Below, in pieces: positions 24,858-36,336 of a stretch of DNA of 64,000 bases. Location: assembly GCF_005222845.1 (NCBI RefSeq), contig NZ_STFZ01000001.1, forward strand, positions 185,051 through 249,050, given 5' to 3'. Within the stretch, counting starts at the first letter, position 1; every line of letters begins with the position of its first letter. The stretch comes from Rhizobium sp. FY34. GTDB lineage: Bacteria > Pseudomonadota > Alphaproteobacteria > Rhizobiales > Rhizobiaceae. The notes under the pieces were generated by a model. The model saw only the letters and a list, made by a program, of their open reading frames with translations. It was not told where the DNA came from and ran no database searches. The translations under genes were made by a program, and so were the position numbers.

Positions 24858-26519
24858 TCAGCTCTCGACCTTGACGCAGCTGGAATAGAGATCCTTGGTC
24901 TTGTCATGCACCTTGGTTTCCACCTGCATCAGGCCAAGCACGGTGTGAAACAGATTGTCATGCGATTGCGGCTCGGTTGCCTGGTGTGACCAGCAGCCTC
25001 TGGCAGTCTTGGCGCGCGCTTCTTGTCCCAGCCACAGCACGAAGGGAATATGGGTCTGCTGTGCAGGCGCCACGATCCACGGAGCGCCATGCAGGAAGAG
25101 GCCCTTTTCGCCAAGCGATTCGCCGTGGTCCGACATATAGATCATCGATGGCGCTATGCGGGTCTCCTGCGCCTTCAGCTTGTGAATGATCGTTGCCAGT
25201 ACGTGATCGGTATAGAGGATCGAATTGTCATAGGCATTGATGATCTCCTGACGATGGCAGGCGGAGAATTCCGACGACCGACAATCCGGCGTGAACCGGC
25301 GATAGGCATCCGGATAGCGCGCATAATAAGCCGGTCCATGACTGCCCAGCTGGTGAAGCACGAGAACGGCATCATGATCGACCGAATTCAGCCAGTTATC
25401 CAGCTGATCGAGAAGGATCTCGTCCTTGCATTCGCCATTCTCACAAAAGCGCGGATCATTCGTCCGGTAGAGTTCCTTGTAGGGAATGCGCAGCGCCATG
25501 CCCTTGCTTCCGGTATTATTGTCCCACCATTCGGTGCGAATGCCGGCATGGCTCAGCACATCCATCAGGTTTTCCGAGGCAAGGCCCTTGGTATGCGAAT
25601 AATTGCTGCGGCCTAGGCCTGAAAACATGCAGGGAACGGAAACGGCCGTTGCGGTGCCGCAACTCGTCGTATCCTTGAAGTAGACGATATCCTCCTGGCT
25701 CAGCTCCGGGTTTGTCGGCTGTTCATAGCCGCCGAGCTGGAAGCTGGAGGCTCTGGCCGTTTCACCGACCACGACGATCGTGACACGCGGCTTGCGCAGA
25801 CCTTTGATGTCGGCTTCTGCATCGCTGACGCGTGCGTCGAGACCCAGCGGCTGTGCGACAATGCCATGTTCTTCGCCGGCCCCGATTGCATAGAGGATCG
25901 TGCTACCGATGGGAAAGAGCGGGTTCAGCGTCTCGAACCAGTCGCGGTGCTGGCGAATCGTGAAGGCGAAGGTTCCGGCCTGGGAATAGGCGGCCCCGGT
26001 AAAGACCAGGACGCTGGGGATGATCACCGCCATATTGTATCCGACCTTATGCAGGAAGGGCCGGTGGCTGATCTTCACCCAGGCAATCAGCAGGCAGGGC
26101 AGGATGCCGACGAGGAAGATATGCAAGACGAAGGCCGACGTCAGCAGATGGCCGGCTTCCGGGCCAGACGTCTCGGCCGCATTGCGGATCATCTCCTTGT
26201 CGATGACCACGCCGAATTGATCCATGAACCAGCCGGATGCGGCACCCGCCAGAACGAAAATCATCAGCACGGGCTTGGTCAGATACTTGACCGACAGCGT
26301 CACGAAGATTGCGATGAAGGCGGCAGCCAGGCCGATCGCGAGCGTGACCAGCACGGTCGTCTGCCCGGCAAGATTGGTCGCGGCCTTGGCCCAGAATGTC
26401 TGGTTGAGGATCGCCAGCGCATAAAGCGCCGTCAGAATGCTCAAGGTGACGCTGCCGATGCGTGGTCTGAAGAATAGAAATGGTCGTCTCGTCAATGCAC
26501 TGCCCTTTCCGCACGGCAT
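24858..26519 (-). CDS. eptA: Lipid A phosphoethanolamine transferase
   Basis: A 553-residue inner-membrane enzyme of the EptA/MCR family. Five N-terminal helices (to about residue 190) precede a periplasmic sulfatase-fold domain. The zinc and nucleophile residues are in VVVGETARASSFQLGGY, DTTSCGTATAVSVPCMFSG (threonine nucleophile) and MYMSDHGESLGE-like IYMSDHGESLGE. Several paired cysteines, as in EptA, can form structural disulphides. It would move phosphoethanolamine from phosphatidylethanolamine to lipid A or core sugar, lowering surface charge. It ends convergently with the PepSY gene. Clustering with a two-component system suggests regulation like pmrAB-eptA. Confidence 0.92.
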   Translation of the reverse strand: MPCGKGSALTRRPFLFFRPRIGSVTLSILTALYALAILNQTFWAKAATNLAGQTTVLVTLAIGLAAAFIAIFVTLSVKYLTKPVLMIFVLAGAASGWFMDQFGVVIDKEMIRNAAETSGPEAGHLLTSAFVLHIFLVGILPCLLIAWVKISHRPFLHKVGYNMAVIIPSVLVFTGAAYSQAGTFAFTIRQHRDWFETLNPLFPIGSTILYAIGAGEEHGIVAQPLGLDARVSDAEADIKGLRKPRVTIVVVGETARASSFQLGGYEQPTNPELSQEDIVYFKDTTSCGTATAVSVPCMFSGLGRSNYSHTKGLASENLMDVLSHAGIRTEWWDNNTGSKGMALRIPYKELYRTNDPRFCENGECKDEILLDQLDNWLNSVDHDAVLVLHQLGSHGPAYYARYPDAYRRFTPDCRSSEFSACHRQEIINAYDNSILYTDHVLATIIHKLKAQETRIAPSMIYMSDHGESLGEKGLFLHGAPWIVAPAQQTHIPFVLWLGQEARAKTARGCWSHQATEPQSHDNLFHTVLGLMQVETKVHDKTKDLYSSCVKVES

Positions 26520-26622
26520 GCCCCCGCTAGTCGTACATGGGGACTTGCCGCATAAGGCAATGGAAGAAGAAGCTGACAGTAACCTGAACGGTGGGAATTG
26601 ATACGTTGGAGCTATCTTGGAC

Positions 26623-27315
26623 CTAGGCCTGCTCGGTCACAAGCCGATAGCCCACGCCGGGTTCCGTGCGCACGATCTTCGGCTGGGTCGGGTCCTGCTC
26701 GATCTTCTGGCGCAACTGGCCGATGAAGACCCGCAGGTAATGCAGGTCTTCGCCATGCGCCGGCCCCCAGACGGAGGTGAGCAGGGTCTTGTGCGTCACC
26801 ACGCGTCCGGCATGGCGGGCAAGCAGTGTCAAAAGATCATATTCCTTCGGCGTCAAGCGCACGGGCTCATCCTGGCGGCTCACCAGCCGGCGGACCATGT
26901 CGATGGTCAGCCCATCGATTGTGATCACCGTGGGTGCTGCATCGCTCTTGCCGCGATGACGCAGGGCATTGCGGATGCGCGCTGTCAGTTCGCCGATGCC
27001 GAAGGGTTTTTCCACATAATCATCGGCACCGAGATCCAGCGCCGCAATCTTTTCGCTTTCGCGGTCGCGGGCCGATAGAATGACGATCGGCAGATCCGAC
27101 CAGCCGCGCAGATTGGCAATCACCTCCTTGCCATCCATGTCCGGCAGGCCGAGATCAAGAATGATGAGGTCCGGGGCAAGCGTTGCAACCGCCTTCAAGG
27201 CATCGGCGCCAGTGCCGGCCTCGATGACCTCATAGCCGGCAGCTGTCAGTGCGGGTTTCAGAAAACGCTGGATCTGCGGCTCGTCGTCAACGACGAGAAT
27301 GCGGCCCTGGCTCAT
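26623..27315 (-). CDS. kdpE: Potassium response regulator KdpE
   Basis: A 230-residue OmpR-type regulator: acidic pair in ILVVDDEPQIQRFLKPAL, phospho-aspartate in LIILDLGLPDMDG, lysine in DYVEKPFGIGEL. The DNA-binding domain includes VRLTPKEYDLLTLLARHAG and LRVFIGQLRQKIEQDPTQP, highly typical of KdpE. Its ATG overlaps the kdpD stop by four bases. It should activate the kdp operon under potassium limitation or osmotic stress. Confidence 0.96.
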   Translation of the reverse strand: MSQGRILVVDDEPQIQRFLKPALTAAGYEVIEAGTGADALKAVATLAPDLIILDLGLPDMDGKEVIANLRGWSDLPIVILSARDRESEKIAALDLGADDYVEKPFGIGELTARIRNALRHRGKSDAAPTVITIDGLTIDMVRRLVSRQDEPVRLTPKEYDLLTLLARHAGRVVTHKTLLTSVWGPAHGEDLHYLRVFIGQLRQKIEQDPTQPKIVRTEPGVGYRLVTEQA

Positions 27316-30008
27316 GAAGGGGCGCCTGTTTTGGCCCGATCATTGGCCGGAAACCGCATGACGATGCGCGTGCCCTTTTTCTTCAGGGCCGGACTTTCCG
27401 CCTGTATGCGCCCACCCATGGCATCGATAAAGCCGCGGGCGATGGACAGGCCAAGGCCGGTGCCGGGCGCGCGGCCATCCGGCTTGCCGCGCCGATAGAA
27501 TTTGTCGAACACGCGTTCCAGATCCTCCGGCGGTATGCCTCTGCCCATGTCGGTGACCGAGATCAGCACATCGCTGCCATCGCGTCTGGCATAGACATGG
27601 ATCGGCTCCTCGCCGCCATATTTAACCGCATTGTCGAGAAGGTTGAAGAGCACCTGGCCCAAAAGCACGCTATCGCCTTCGATCAGCGGCAGGTCGGCGG
27701 CAAGACCCGCCTCGATCCGGTGGCCAGGCGCATATTTGCGGGTCCGCTCCACGGTCGAATGGACGATATCGGCCACATCCACCCAATCGCGCTTGGGCTT
27801 CAGCATGCCGGCTTCGATGCGTGTCATATCGAGGAGATTGGCGACAAAGCGGCTCATGCGGCCGGCTTCCTCCTCGATCGACTGGAGAAGATCGTCGCGG
27901 CTTTCTGCGCTCATACGCTGGCCCAGTTCGCGAAGACTGGTCACGGAACCGGTAATGGTGGCAAGCGGCGTGCGTAGATCATGTGATATGGAGGATAGTA
28001 GCGCCTCGCGGTAGCGCTCGCCTTCCAGCCGTGCTGCCTGTTGCAGGCTTTCCTGCGACAGGCGCGCCCGGTCAAGCGCAATGGCCGTCTGGTCGAGAAT
28101 GGCCGTCAGCGCCCGCTCGGCATTCAGATCCAGCGGCTCGCTGGTTTGCTGCACGCCGCACACGCCGACCACGCCATGCGGACCGAGGAGCGGACGGAAT
28201 TCGAACCGGCTGCTGGGCAGAGTGCCGGTGCCATGGCCGGCACGTTCCTGTCTTTCCTGCGCCCAGCGCGCGGCGGTCAGGTCCGTTACATCCAGTTCGG
28301 TATCTGGCGGCCAGGCGGCCGACATCTTCAGCTCGTCCTTGTCCGGCAGGAGCAGCACGACATTGCGCTTCAGGCTGCTTTGCAACTGCGATACCGCCAC
28401 CCAGATGGCGTCATCCGCCTTGCCGGTTGTCGAAAGCTTGCGTGAAAAATCATAGAGCGATTGTAGGGCAGCGGCGCGTACGCGTGCCACCTCCGCCTGT
28501 TCGCGGATGCGTGAGGCAAATCCGCCGGCAATCATGGCGACGGCCAGAAACACGAAGAGCGCAAACACTTCATGCGGTGCGGCAATGGTGAAGGTGTGGA
28601 TCGGATCGATGAAGAAGAAATTATAGGCAAGTGTCGAGAGGATTGCGGCCAGCGAAGCCGAAAGATAGCCGCCCATCACCGAGGCGCCGAGCACGGCCAG
28701 CAGGAACATCAGCGAGATATTGGGTAGGTCAACCATGCGGTCGACGACCATGGCTATGGCCGTGGTCACCGTGACAAAGCCGATGGCAATGAGTGCGGAC
28801 TGGCGCACCGATGTGAGGTTTGGCGGTGACCATCTCCTGCGCTGGCGGGTGTTATCGGCCTTGCGGTCGGGGGTTACGAGATAGACGCCAAGGCCTGCGG
28901 CCCGCCTTGCGATGGCGTCCGGAAGCGTTCGCTCAAAACGCTGCAGCCAGCCGCGCGGCTTGCGCGCCCCGATAACGATCTGCGTGGCATGTTCGCGGCG
29001 GGCCAGTTTCAGGATCTCGTCAACGAAATCATTGCCGATGATGCGCTGCGTATGTGCGCCCAACTGTTCGGCCAGCCTAAACAGATGCTCGATACGTTGC
29101 AGGCGCTCCGGCGTTTCGACCTCCCGATCGGCGCGTTCCACCGAAACGACGATCCAGGGGGCATTGAGGCCGGAGGCCATGCGGCTTGCCACCCGCACGA
29201 CCTTTTCCGACAGATCATCCGGGCCCACACAGACGAGCAGCCTTTCGCTGGTGGCCCAGGGCCCTTCGATGGCATTCTGCTTCAGGTAATCGACCATCTG
29301 GTCATCGACGCGATCGGCCGTGCGGCGCAAGGCAAGCTCGCGCAATGCCGTCAGGTTGCCAAGCCGGAAGAAGCGGTCGGCAGCGCGGCTGGCACTTTCC
29401 GGCAAGTAGACCTTGCCTTCCTTCAGCCGCTCGATCAGTTCGCTGGGGGGCAGATCGACGAGCAGGACCTCATCGGCACGTTTCAACACGACATCCGGCA
29501 CCCGCTCGCGAACCGTCACGCCGGTGATCTCGGCCACGAGGTCTGCGAGACTTTCGAGATGCTGAATATTCAGCGCCGTCCACACGTCGATGCCGGCGCC
29601 GATCAGTTCCTCGATATCCTGGTGGCGCTTGGGATGCCGGCAGGCTTCCGGATTGCTGTGCGCCAGTTCATCGACGATAATGATACGCGGCTGGCGCTCA
29701 AGCGCGCCATCCAGGTCGAATTCCTCCAGCATGCGACCGCGATGGGCCATGCGCATGCGCGGCAAGACTTCAAGACCCTCCAGAAGGGCTGCCGTCTCGC
29801 TGCGGCCATGGGTTTCGACAAGCCCGACGACGAGATCGACGCCCTCCGCCCGCAGGCGCCTTGCCCTTTGCAGCATGGCAAATGTTTTGCCGACGCCGGG
29901 TGCCGCGCCGAGAAACACCGTCAGCTTGCCGCGACGGTCCCGTTTTGCAAGGGCCAGAAGCGCATCGGGATCTGGCCTGCGTTTCTCGTCGCGGTCGTCA
30001 TCTGCCAT
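27312..30008 (-). CDS. kdpD: Potassium sensor histidine kinase KdpD
   Basis: An 898-residue sensor kinase of usual length. The N-terminal KdpD domain has Walker A FLGAAPGVGKTFAML and LVETHGR; a universal-stress-like domain follows (about 250-370). Four close membrane helices lie about residues 400-500, then a GAF-like domain and the kinase core with SISHDLRTPLATITGSV and LFNLLDNAVKYGG. It begins seven bases after kdpC and overlaps kdpE. All catalytic motifs are intact. Confidence 0.96.
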   Translation of the reverse strand: MADDDRDEKRRPDPDALLALAKRDRRGKLTVFLGAAPGVGKTFAMLQRARRLRAEGVDLVVGLVETHGRSETAALLEGLEVLPRMRMAHRGRMLEEFDLDGALERQPRIIIVDELAHSNPEACRHPKRHQDIEELIGAGIDVWTALNIQHLESLADLVAEITGVTVRERVPDVVLKRADEVLLVDLPPSELIERLKEGKVYLPESASRAADRFFRLGNLTALRELALRRTADRVDDQMVDYLKQNAIEGPWATSERLLVCVGPDDLSEKVVRVASRMASGLNAPWIVVSVERADREVETPERLQRIEHLFRLAEQLGAHTQRIIGNDFVDEILKLARREHATQIVIGARKPRGWLQRFERTLPDAIARRAAGLGVYLVTPDRKADNTRQRRRWSPPNLTSVRQSALIAIGFVTVTTAIAMVVDRMVDLPNISLMFLLAVLGASVMGGYLSASLAAILSTLAYNFFFIDPIHTFTIAAPHEVFALFVFLAVAMIAGGFASRIREQAEVARVRAAALQSLYDFSRKLSTTGKADDAIWVAVSQLQSSLKRNVVLLLPDKDELKMSAAWPPDTELDVTDLTAARWAQERQERAGHGTGTLPSSRFEFRPLLGPHGVVGVCGVQQTSEPLDLNAERALTAILDQTAIALDRARLSQESLQQAARLEGERYREALLSSISHDLRTPLATITGSVTSLRELGQRMSAESRDDLLQSIEEEAGRMSRFVANLLDMTRIEAGMLKPKRDWVDVADIVHSTVERTRKYAPGHRIEAGLAADLPLIEGDSVLLGQVLFNLLDNAVKYGGEEPIHVYARRDGSDVLISVTDMGRGIPPEDLERVFDKFYRRGKPDGRAPGTGLGLSIARGFIDAMGGRIQAESPALKKKGTRIVMRFPANDRAKTGAPS

Positions 30009-30015
30009 TCGTGTC

Positions 30016-30585
30016 TCACGTCTTCAGGCGGTCTAGCGCCAGATTGAGCTCAAGCACGTTAACCGCGGGTTCGCCAATCAGGCCAAGAACGCGCTGTTCC
30101 ACATGCTGTTCAAGCACATCCGATACGTCTTTCTCGCTCATTTGACGTGCAGCGGCAACCCGCGCCACCTGCGCCTGCGCATAGGCCGGCGAGATATGCG
30201 GATCGAGACCGGAGCCAGACGTTGTCACGGCGTCGCCGGGCACGGGCGTTGCAATGCCTGCTGCCTTTAGCTTGTCCACATCGCCGGCCACCCGGTCGCG
30301 TAGCTTCACCGAGGTTGTGCCAAGGTTGGAGCCTGATGAGGCATTGGCCGCATAAGGATCAGGCGAGGTTGCCGAGGGACGCGGCCAGAAATAGCGCTCG
30401 GTTGCAAAATTCTGGCCGATGAGGCTGGAGCCAATCACGGTGTCGCCGGACTTGATCAGGCTGCCATTGGCCTGTTGCGGCATGACGGCCTGGGCGATGC
30501 CCGTGACCGCCAGCGGATAGGCAAGGCCGGTGATGACCGTCATGGCGACAATCATGGTAAGCGCGGGGCGTATTTGGTTGAGCAT
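30016..30585 (-). CDS. kdpC: Potassium-transporting ATPase subunit KdpC
   Basis: A 189-residue subunit with one N-terminal membrane helix and the KdpC motifs [39 protein letters not shown] and [20 protein letters not shown]. It sits two bases after kdpB. KdpC stabilises the complex and affects ATP affinity of KdpB. Confidence 0.96.
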   Translation of the reverse strand: MLNQIRPALTMIVAMTVITGLAYPLAVTGIAQAVMPQQANGSLIKSGDTVIGSSLIGQNFATERYFWPRPSATSPDPYAANASSGSNLGTTSVKLRDRVAGDVDKLKAAGIATPVPGDAVTTSGSGLDPHISPAYAQAQVARVAAARQMSEKDVSDVLEQHVEQRVLGLIGEPAVNVLELNLALDRLKT

Positions 30586-30587
30586 GG

Positions 30588-32624
<2,037 letters not shown>

Positions 32625-32635
32625 GGAGTGTTCCT

Positions 32636-34345
32636 TCAGAAGGTCTGCCCGGCCAGCATGGCCAGATGTTCGACGATGGGGCCGAGTGCCAGCGCCGGGA
32701 AGAATTGCAGGCCGCCGAGAATGAGGATGATGCCGATGAGCAGGCCGATGAACAGGCCGCCATCCGTGGGGAAAGTGCCGGAAGAGGCGGGGACCTTCAC
32801 CTTGGCTGCCAGCGATCCGGCAATCGCCATGACCGGAATGACATAGGCAAAGCGGCCAAGCAGCATGGCGATGCCAAGTGTCGTATTGTACCAGAGCGTA
32901 TTGCCGGACAGTCCACCAAAGGCTGACCCATTATTGCCGGCAGCCGACGTATAGGCATAGAGAATTTCCGACAGCCCATGCGGGCCGGCCGTTCCGATGC
33001 TGGCGACGGCAGACGGCAGAAGTGCTGAGATCGCCGTAAAGCCGAGAATGGCCAGCGGCAGGATGAGAACTGCCAGCATGGCGAATTTCATCTCACGGCC
33101 TTCGATCTTCTTGCCGAGGAATTCCGGCGTGCGACCAACCATCAGGCCGGCGACAAACACCGCCAGAAGCGCAAAGACCAGCATGCCGTAAAGGCCGGAG
33201 CCTACCCCACCGGGCAGCACCTCACCCAACTGGATGAGGAACATTGGCACAAGGCCACCAAGGCCGGTGAACGAGCCGTGCATGCCGTTGACGCCGCCAT
33301 TCGACAGGCCTGTGGTCACCGCTGCATAAAGGGCGGTCATCGCCTGGCCGAAGCGGACTTCCTTGCCTTCCATATTGCCAAGCGAGGGATCGACGCCAAG
33401 CGTGGTGAGGATCGGGTTGCCCTGGGCTTCCGCCCAATAGGTGACGGCAACGCCGGCCACCAGCAACAGCGTCATGGCGGCAATGATTGCCCAGCCCTGT
33501 CGGCGGTTTCCGACCATCTGGCCGAACGTGTAGACGAGGGCTGTCGAGATCGCCAGCATGGCAAACATGTTGAGATAGTTGGAAAGCGCCGTCGGGTTCT
33601 CGAACGGGTGGGCGGCATTGACGTTGAAGAAGCCGCCGCCATTGGTGCCGACCTGCTTGATGGCTTCCTGGCTGGCGACGGGGCCGAGCGAGATGACCTG
33701 GTTGACGCCTTCGAGCGTGGTTGCACTGACGGATGCCTGCAGCGTCTGCGGCAGGCCCATGGCGACAAAGGCAAGGGCGACGACCAGCGACAGCGGCAGG
33801 AGCACAAATAGCGTGGCGCGCGTCATATCGACCCAGAAATTGCCGAGCGTCGAGACCTTGGAGCGGGCCAGTGCGCGAGTGAAGGCGATGGCAAGCGCCA
33901 TGCCGGTGGCAGCCGACAGGAAATTATGCACGGTGAGGCCAGCCATCTGGCTGAAATGGCTCATCATCGATTCACCGGCATAGTTCTGCCAGTTGGTATT
34001 GGTGACGAAGGAAATGGCCGTGTTGAAGGCAAGGTCCGGCGGCACGGCCGCAAAGCCCTGCGGATTAAGCGGCAGGAAGGCCTGCAGTCGCAGGATTGCA
34101 TAGAGCGTGACGAAGCCTGCCAGCGAGAAGGCGAGCATGGACATTGTATAGGCAAGCCAGCCCTGTTCCTTGTCCGGCTTGATGCCGCTCAGCCGGTAAA
34201 GGTCGCTCTCGACCCGGCCGAGGATCGGCGACAGGAAGGTGCGCTCTCCGGAAAAAACCTTTGCCATGTAAAGCCCGAGTGGCTTGATGACCACGAGCAC
34301 GGCAAGGAAGAGGAGGCTGATCTGCAGCCACCCGATAATGGTCAT
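32636..34345 (-). CDS. kdpA: Potassium-transporting ATPase channel subunit KdpA
   Basis: A 569-residue membrane protein with about ten helices and the four potassium-filter segments of the SKT family: [11 protein letters not shown] (about residue 112), [19 protein letters not shown] (about 230), [16 protein letters not shown] (about 342) and [15 protein letters not shown] (about 465). Full family length. It begins 18 bases after kdpF. The channel-like subunit hands potassium to KdpB for high-affinity uptake. Confidence 0.97.
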   Translation of the reverse strand: MTIIGWLQISLLFLAVLVVIKPLGLYMAKVFSGERTFLSPILGRVESDLYRLSGIKPDKEQGWLAYTMSMLAFSLAGFVTLYAILRLQAFLPLNPQGFAAVPPDLAFNTAISFVTNTNWQNYAGESMMSHFSQMAGLTVHNFLSAATGMALAIAFTRALARSKVSTLGNFWVDMTRATLFVLLPLSLVVALAFVAMGLPQTLQASVSATTLEGVNQVISLGPVASQEAIKQVGTNGGGFFNVNAAHPFENPTALSNYLNMFAMLAISTALVYTFGQMVGNRRQGWAIIAAMTLLLVAGVAVTYWAEAQGNPILTTLGVDPSLGNMEGKEVRFGQAMTALYAAVTTGLSNGGVNGMHGSFTGLGGLVPMFLIQLGEVLPGGVGSGLYGMLVFALLAVFVAGLMVGRTPEFLGKKIEGREMKFAMLAVLILPLAILGFTAISALLPSAVASIGTAGPHGLSEILYAYTSAAGNNGSAFGGLSGNTLWYNTTLGIAMLLGRFAYVIPVMAIAGSLAAKVKVPASSGTFPTDGGLFIGLLIGIILILGGLQFFPALALGPIVEHLAMLAGQTF

Positions 34346-34363
34346 GATGTTCTCCTTGAACGA

Positions 34364-34450
34364 TCAGAAACGCTCGGGCCGCAGAAGCGTAACCACGAGG
34401 TAAATGCCAAGCGCGATGGCAACGAGAAGGCCGAAAATGGGTTCAAGCAT
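34364..34450 (-). CDS. kdpF: KdpF small subunit
   Basis: A 28-residue peptide reading MLEPIFGLLVAIALGIYLVV then TLLRPERF. One membrane helix followed by the KdpF-typical TLLRPERF end identifies it. It lies between the 27-residue ORF and kdpA, in the standard place, and has a GTGAGG-type ribosome binding site. KdpF stabilises the Kdp complex in the membrane. Confidence 0.92.
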   Translation of the reverse strand: MLEPIFGLLVAIALGIYLVVTLLRPERF

Positions 34451-34459
34451 GGGAATGCC

Positions 34460-34543
34460 TCACAGCCGGTCGAGGGCGTGGGCATAGAGCGCCAGCATGC
34501 AGAGCATGCCGCATCCAAGCGCCAGAAAGATGAGGTCGGACAT
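34460..34543 (-). CDS. 27-residue membrane microprotein upstream of kdpF
   Basis: An ORF of 27 residues, MSDLIFLALGCGMLCMLALY followed by AHALDRL, with one membrane helix and a charged end. ATG at 34543 has AGGAG ten bases upstream, better than the kdpF site, and the stop is only nine bases before the kdpF ATG. I recall small ORFs of this kind before kdpF in other proteobacteria, but do not know a tested function. It may be a further regulatory or stabilising peptide of the Kdp complex. The same frame continues upstream without resemblance to protein. Confidence 0.7.
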   Translation of the reverse strand: MSDLIFLALGCGMLCMLALYAHALDRL

Positions 34544-34621
34544 TGCCGTTTCTCCTGTTGGGTGAGCCAGGAGATTACGTCGCCGCCGCGTCAGGTTTCG
34601 ATTGCGAAGGTTGAGCGGGCG

Positions 34622-34638
34622 CATAAGGAAAACATAAA
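34622..34638 (-). promoter_or_regulatory. CATAA direct repeat upstream of kdp, candidate KdpE site
   Basis: CATAA occurs at 34622-34626 and 34633-34637, exactly 11 bases apart, read on the minus strand as two TTATG boxes in a T-rich tract. One-turn-spaced direct repeats are the usual binding pattern of OmpR/KdpE regulators. The site is about 80 bases before the first ORF of the operon. The remaining 34544-34804 interval between kdp and the kinase gene shows no further gene. Confidence 0.35.
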
Positions 34639-34804
34639 GACGGGTCTGTAACGTGACTCGGTAGACGTCGATGGCAAAATCAGGCGGCTCCTGTGTCGGG
34701 GCCACAGATTTGATCATGGCTATGGGCAATAATGTCTGGCGAGTGCCCTTGTTCGACGGCAATGCCGCCATATGTTCCAGTGCGATGATCCAGACACGCA
34801 GGAT

Positions 34805-35935
34805 ATGATGCACACGCAACCAGACTCGGGCGATCCTTTCGGCTTTCTCGGCCATTCGGGGGAAATGGCATCGCTGATCCGTGGCTTCGATTGGTCGAAA
34901 ACCACGCTCGGGGCGGTGGAGACCTGGCCTGCTTGCGTCAAGTTTACGACAGCTATGCTGCTACAGTCGCCGGTGCCGATCGTGACGCTCTGGGGTGAAG
35001 CCGGCGTGATGATCTACAATGATGCCTATTCGGCATTTGCCGGCTTTCGGCACCCCCAGCTTCTGGGCGCCAATGTACGCGAAGGCTGGCCGGAAGTGGC
35101 CGACTTCAACGATCACGTGATGAAGGTTGGCCTGGCGGGCAATACCTTGGCCTATTCCGACCAGGAACTGACCCTTTATCGCAAGGGAACGCCCGAACAG
35201 GTGTGGATGGATCTCTATTACTCACCGGTACCCGATGAGACCGGCAAGGCCGCCGGCGTGATCGCAATGGTCGTCGAGACCACCGAACGCGTGCGTGCGG
35301 AGAAGCATCAGAAAATGCTGATCAACGAGTTGAACCACAGGGTGAAGAACACGCTCGCCTCCATTCAGGCGATCGTATCGCAGACACTGCGAGGTGTGGA
35401 CACGAAAGAGGAAGCCTCAGCCGCGATCAGTCAGCGGATCATGGCCCTGTCGCGTGCGCATGATGTGCTGACCGACGAGAATTGGGATGGCGCCGACCTG
35501 CATACCATGGCGCAATATGCGCTTGATGCATTTCAGCCAGCCGGTCGTGAAGCCATCAGCATAGAGGGCCCGAAGATCCGCGTTGGGCCACATGCGGCCC
35601 TTTCCATTGCGCTTGCTTTGCATGAATTGGCCACAAACGCTTCGAAATATGGAGCGCTGTCCACCAGGACTGGTACGGTTGCCATATCATGGTCGATTGA
35701 GCCTTCGCAGACGGACGACGATGAGGTGTTCAAATTGTCGTGGGAAGAGCAGGGCGGCCCGCTTGTTCGGCAGCCCGACCGGCGCGGCTTCGGAACGCGT
35801 CTGATCCTTGGCGTTCTGCCGCAGGAATTGCGGGGAACAGCGGAAATCGACTACCAGCCGCAGGGCCTGCGCTTTGTGCTGCGCAGTTCACGTGTTGCCG
35901 TCAGCGATACGCCGCTTGTCGCGCAAGGTGGCTAG
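34805..35935 (+). CDS. HWE-family sensor histidine kinase with PAS domain
   Basis: A soluble kinase of about 376 residues. A PAS-like sensor domain occupies about residues 20-160. The kinase core follows: the phospho-accepting histidine is in LINELNHRVKNTLASIQAIV, the N-box is ALHELATNASKYGAL and a tryptophan-glutamate pair occurs in LSWEEQGGP, together defining the HWE class common in rhizobia. ATG at 34805 is followed directly by another ATG; an AGGA motif is just upstream. The next gene, a receiver protein, begins one base after its stop, so they form a pair. The sensed light or redox signal, if any, cannot be told from sequence. Confidence 0.9.
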   Translation: MMHTQPDSGDPFGFLGHSGEMASLIRGFDWSKTTLGAVETWPACVKFTTAMLLQSPVPIVTLWGEAGVMIYNDAYSAFAGFRHPQLLGANVREGWPEVADFNDHVMKVGLAGNTLAYSDQELTLYRKGTPEQVWMDLYYSPVPDETGKAAGVIAMVVETTERVRAEKHQKMLINELNHRVKNTLASIQAIVSQTLRGVDTKEEASAAISQRIMALSRAHDVLTDENWDGADLHTMAQYALDAFQPAGREAISIEGPKIRVGPHAALSIALALHELATNASKYGALSTRTGTVAISWSIEPSQTDDDEVFKLSWEEQGGPLVRQPDRRGFGTRLILGVLPQELRGTAEIDYQPQGLRFVLRSSRVAVSDTPLVAQGG

Positions 35936-35936
35936 C

Positions 35937-36281
35937 ATGAAGATCCTTGTGGTCGAAGACGAGATGCTGGTGGCGATGCTGATTGAGGATCTCGTGTCCG
36001 ATCTTGGCCACCAGATCGTCGGTCCAGCCATGCGGCTGGAAACGGCATTGGAACTTGCCGAGACCATCGATCTCGACTTTGCCATCCTCGACATCAACCT
36101 TGCGGGAAAACAGTCGTTTCCGGTTGCCCACCGTCTCACCGAGCGGGGCATACCCTTCATGTTTGCCAGTGGTTATGGAGCCGCTGGCCTGATGGAGCCG
36201 TATCTGGCCGCACCCATCGTACAAAAGCCGTTCGACGCAAAAGCTGTGGCCAGCATGCTGGCCAAAGTCGGGATGGAATGA
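35937..36281 (+). CDS. Single-domain response regulator
   Basis: A 114-residue receiver domain without output domain. It has the acidic pair in ILVVEDEMLVAMLIEDLV, phospho-aspartate in FAILDINLAGKQ (about residue 53), and lysine in IVQKPFD. Receiver-only partners of HWE kinases are common in rhizobia and can act as phosphate sinks or switch proteins. ATG at 35937 follows the kinase stop immediately; the longer frame to 35808 is kinase sequence in another frame. Confidence 0.92.
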   Translation: MKILVVEDEMLVAMLIEDLVSDLGHQIVGPAMRLETALELAETIDLDFAILDINLAGKQSFPVAHRLTERGIPFMFASGYGAAGLMEPYLAAPIVQKPFDAKAVASMLAKVGME

Positions 36282-36336
36282 AGCCTGACTTACAATGGCA
36301 GGCCAGCAGCCTGCCGTTTTGATCGGTTGTTCTGCG

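Noticed and set aside
34460..34855. 131-codon frame containing the 27-residue ORF at its end
   Set aside because: Upstream part overlaps the kdp promoter and the divergent kinase start and lacks any coding signs; only the last 27 codons have a ribosome binding site.
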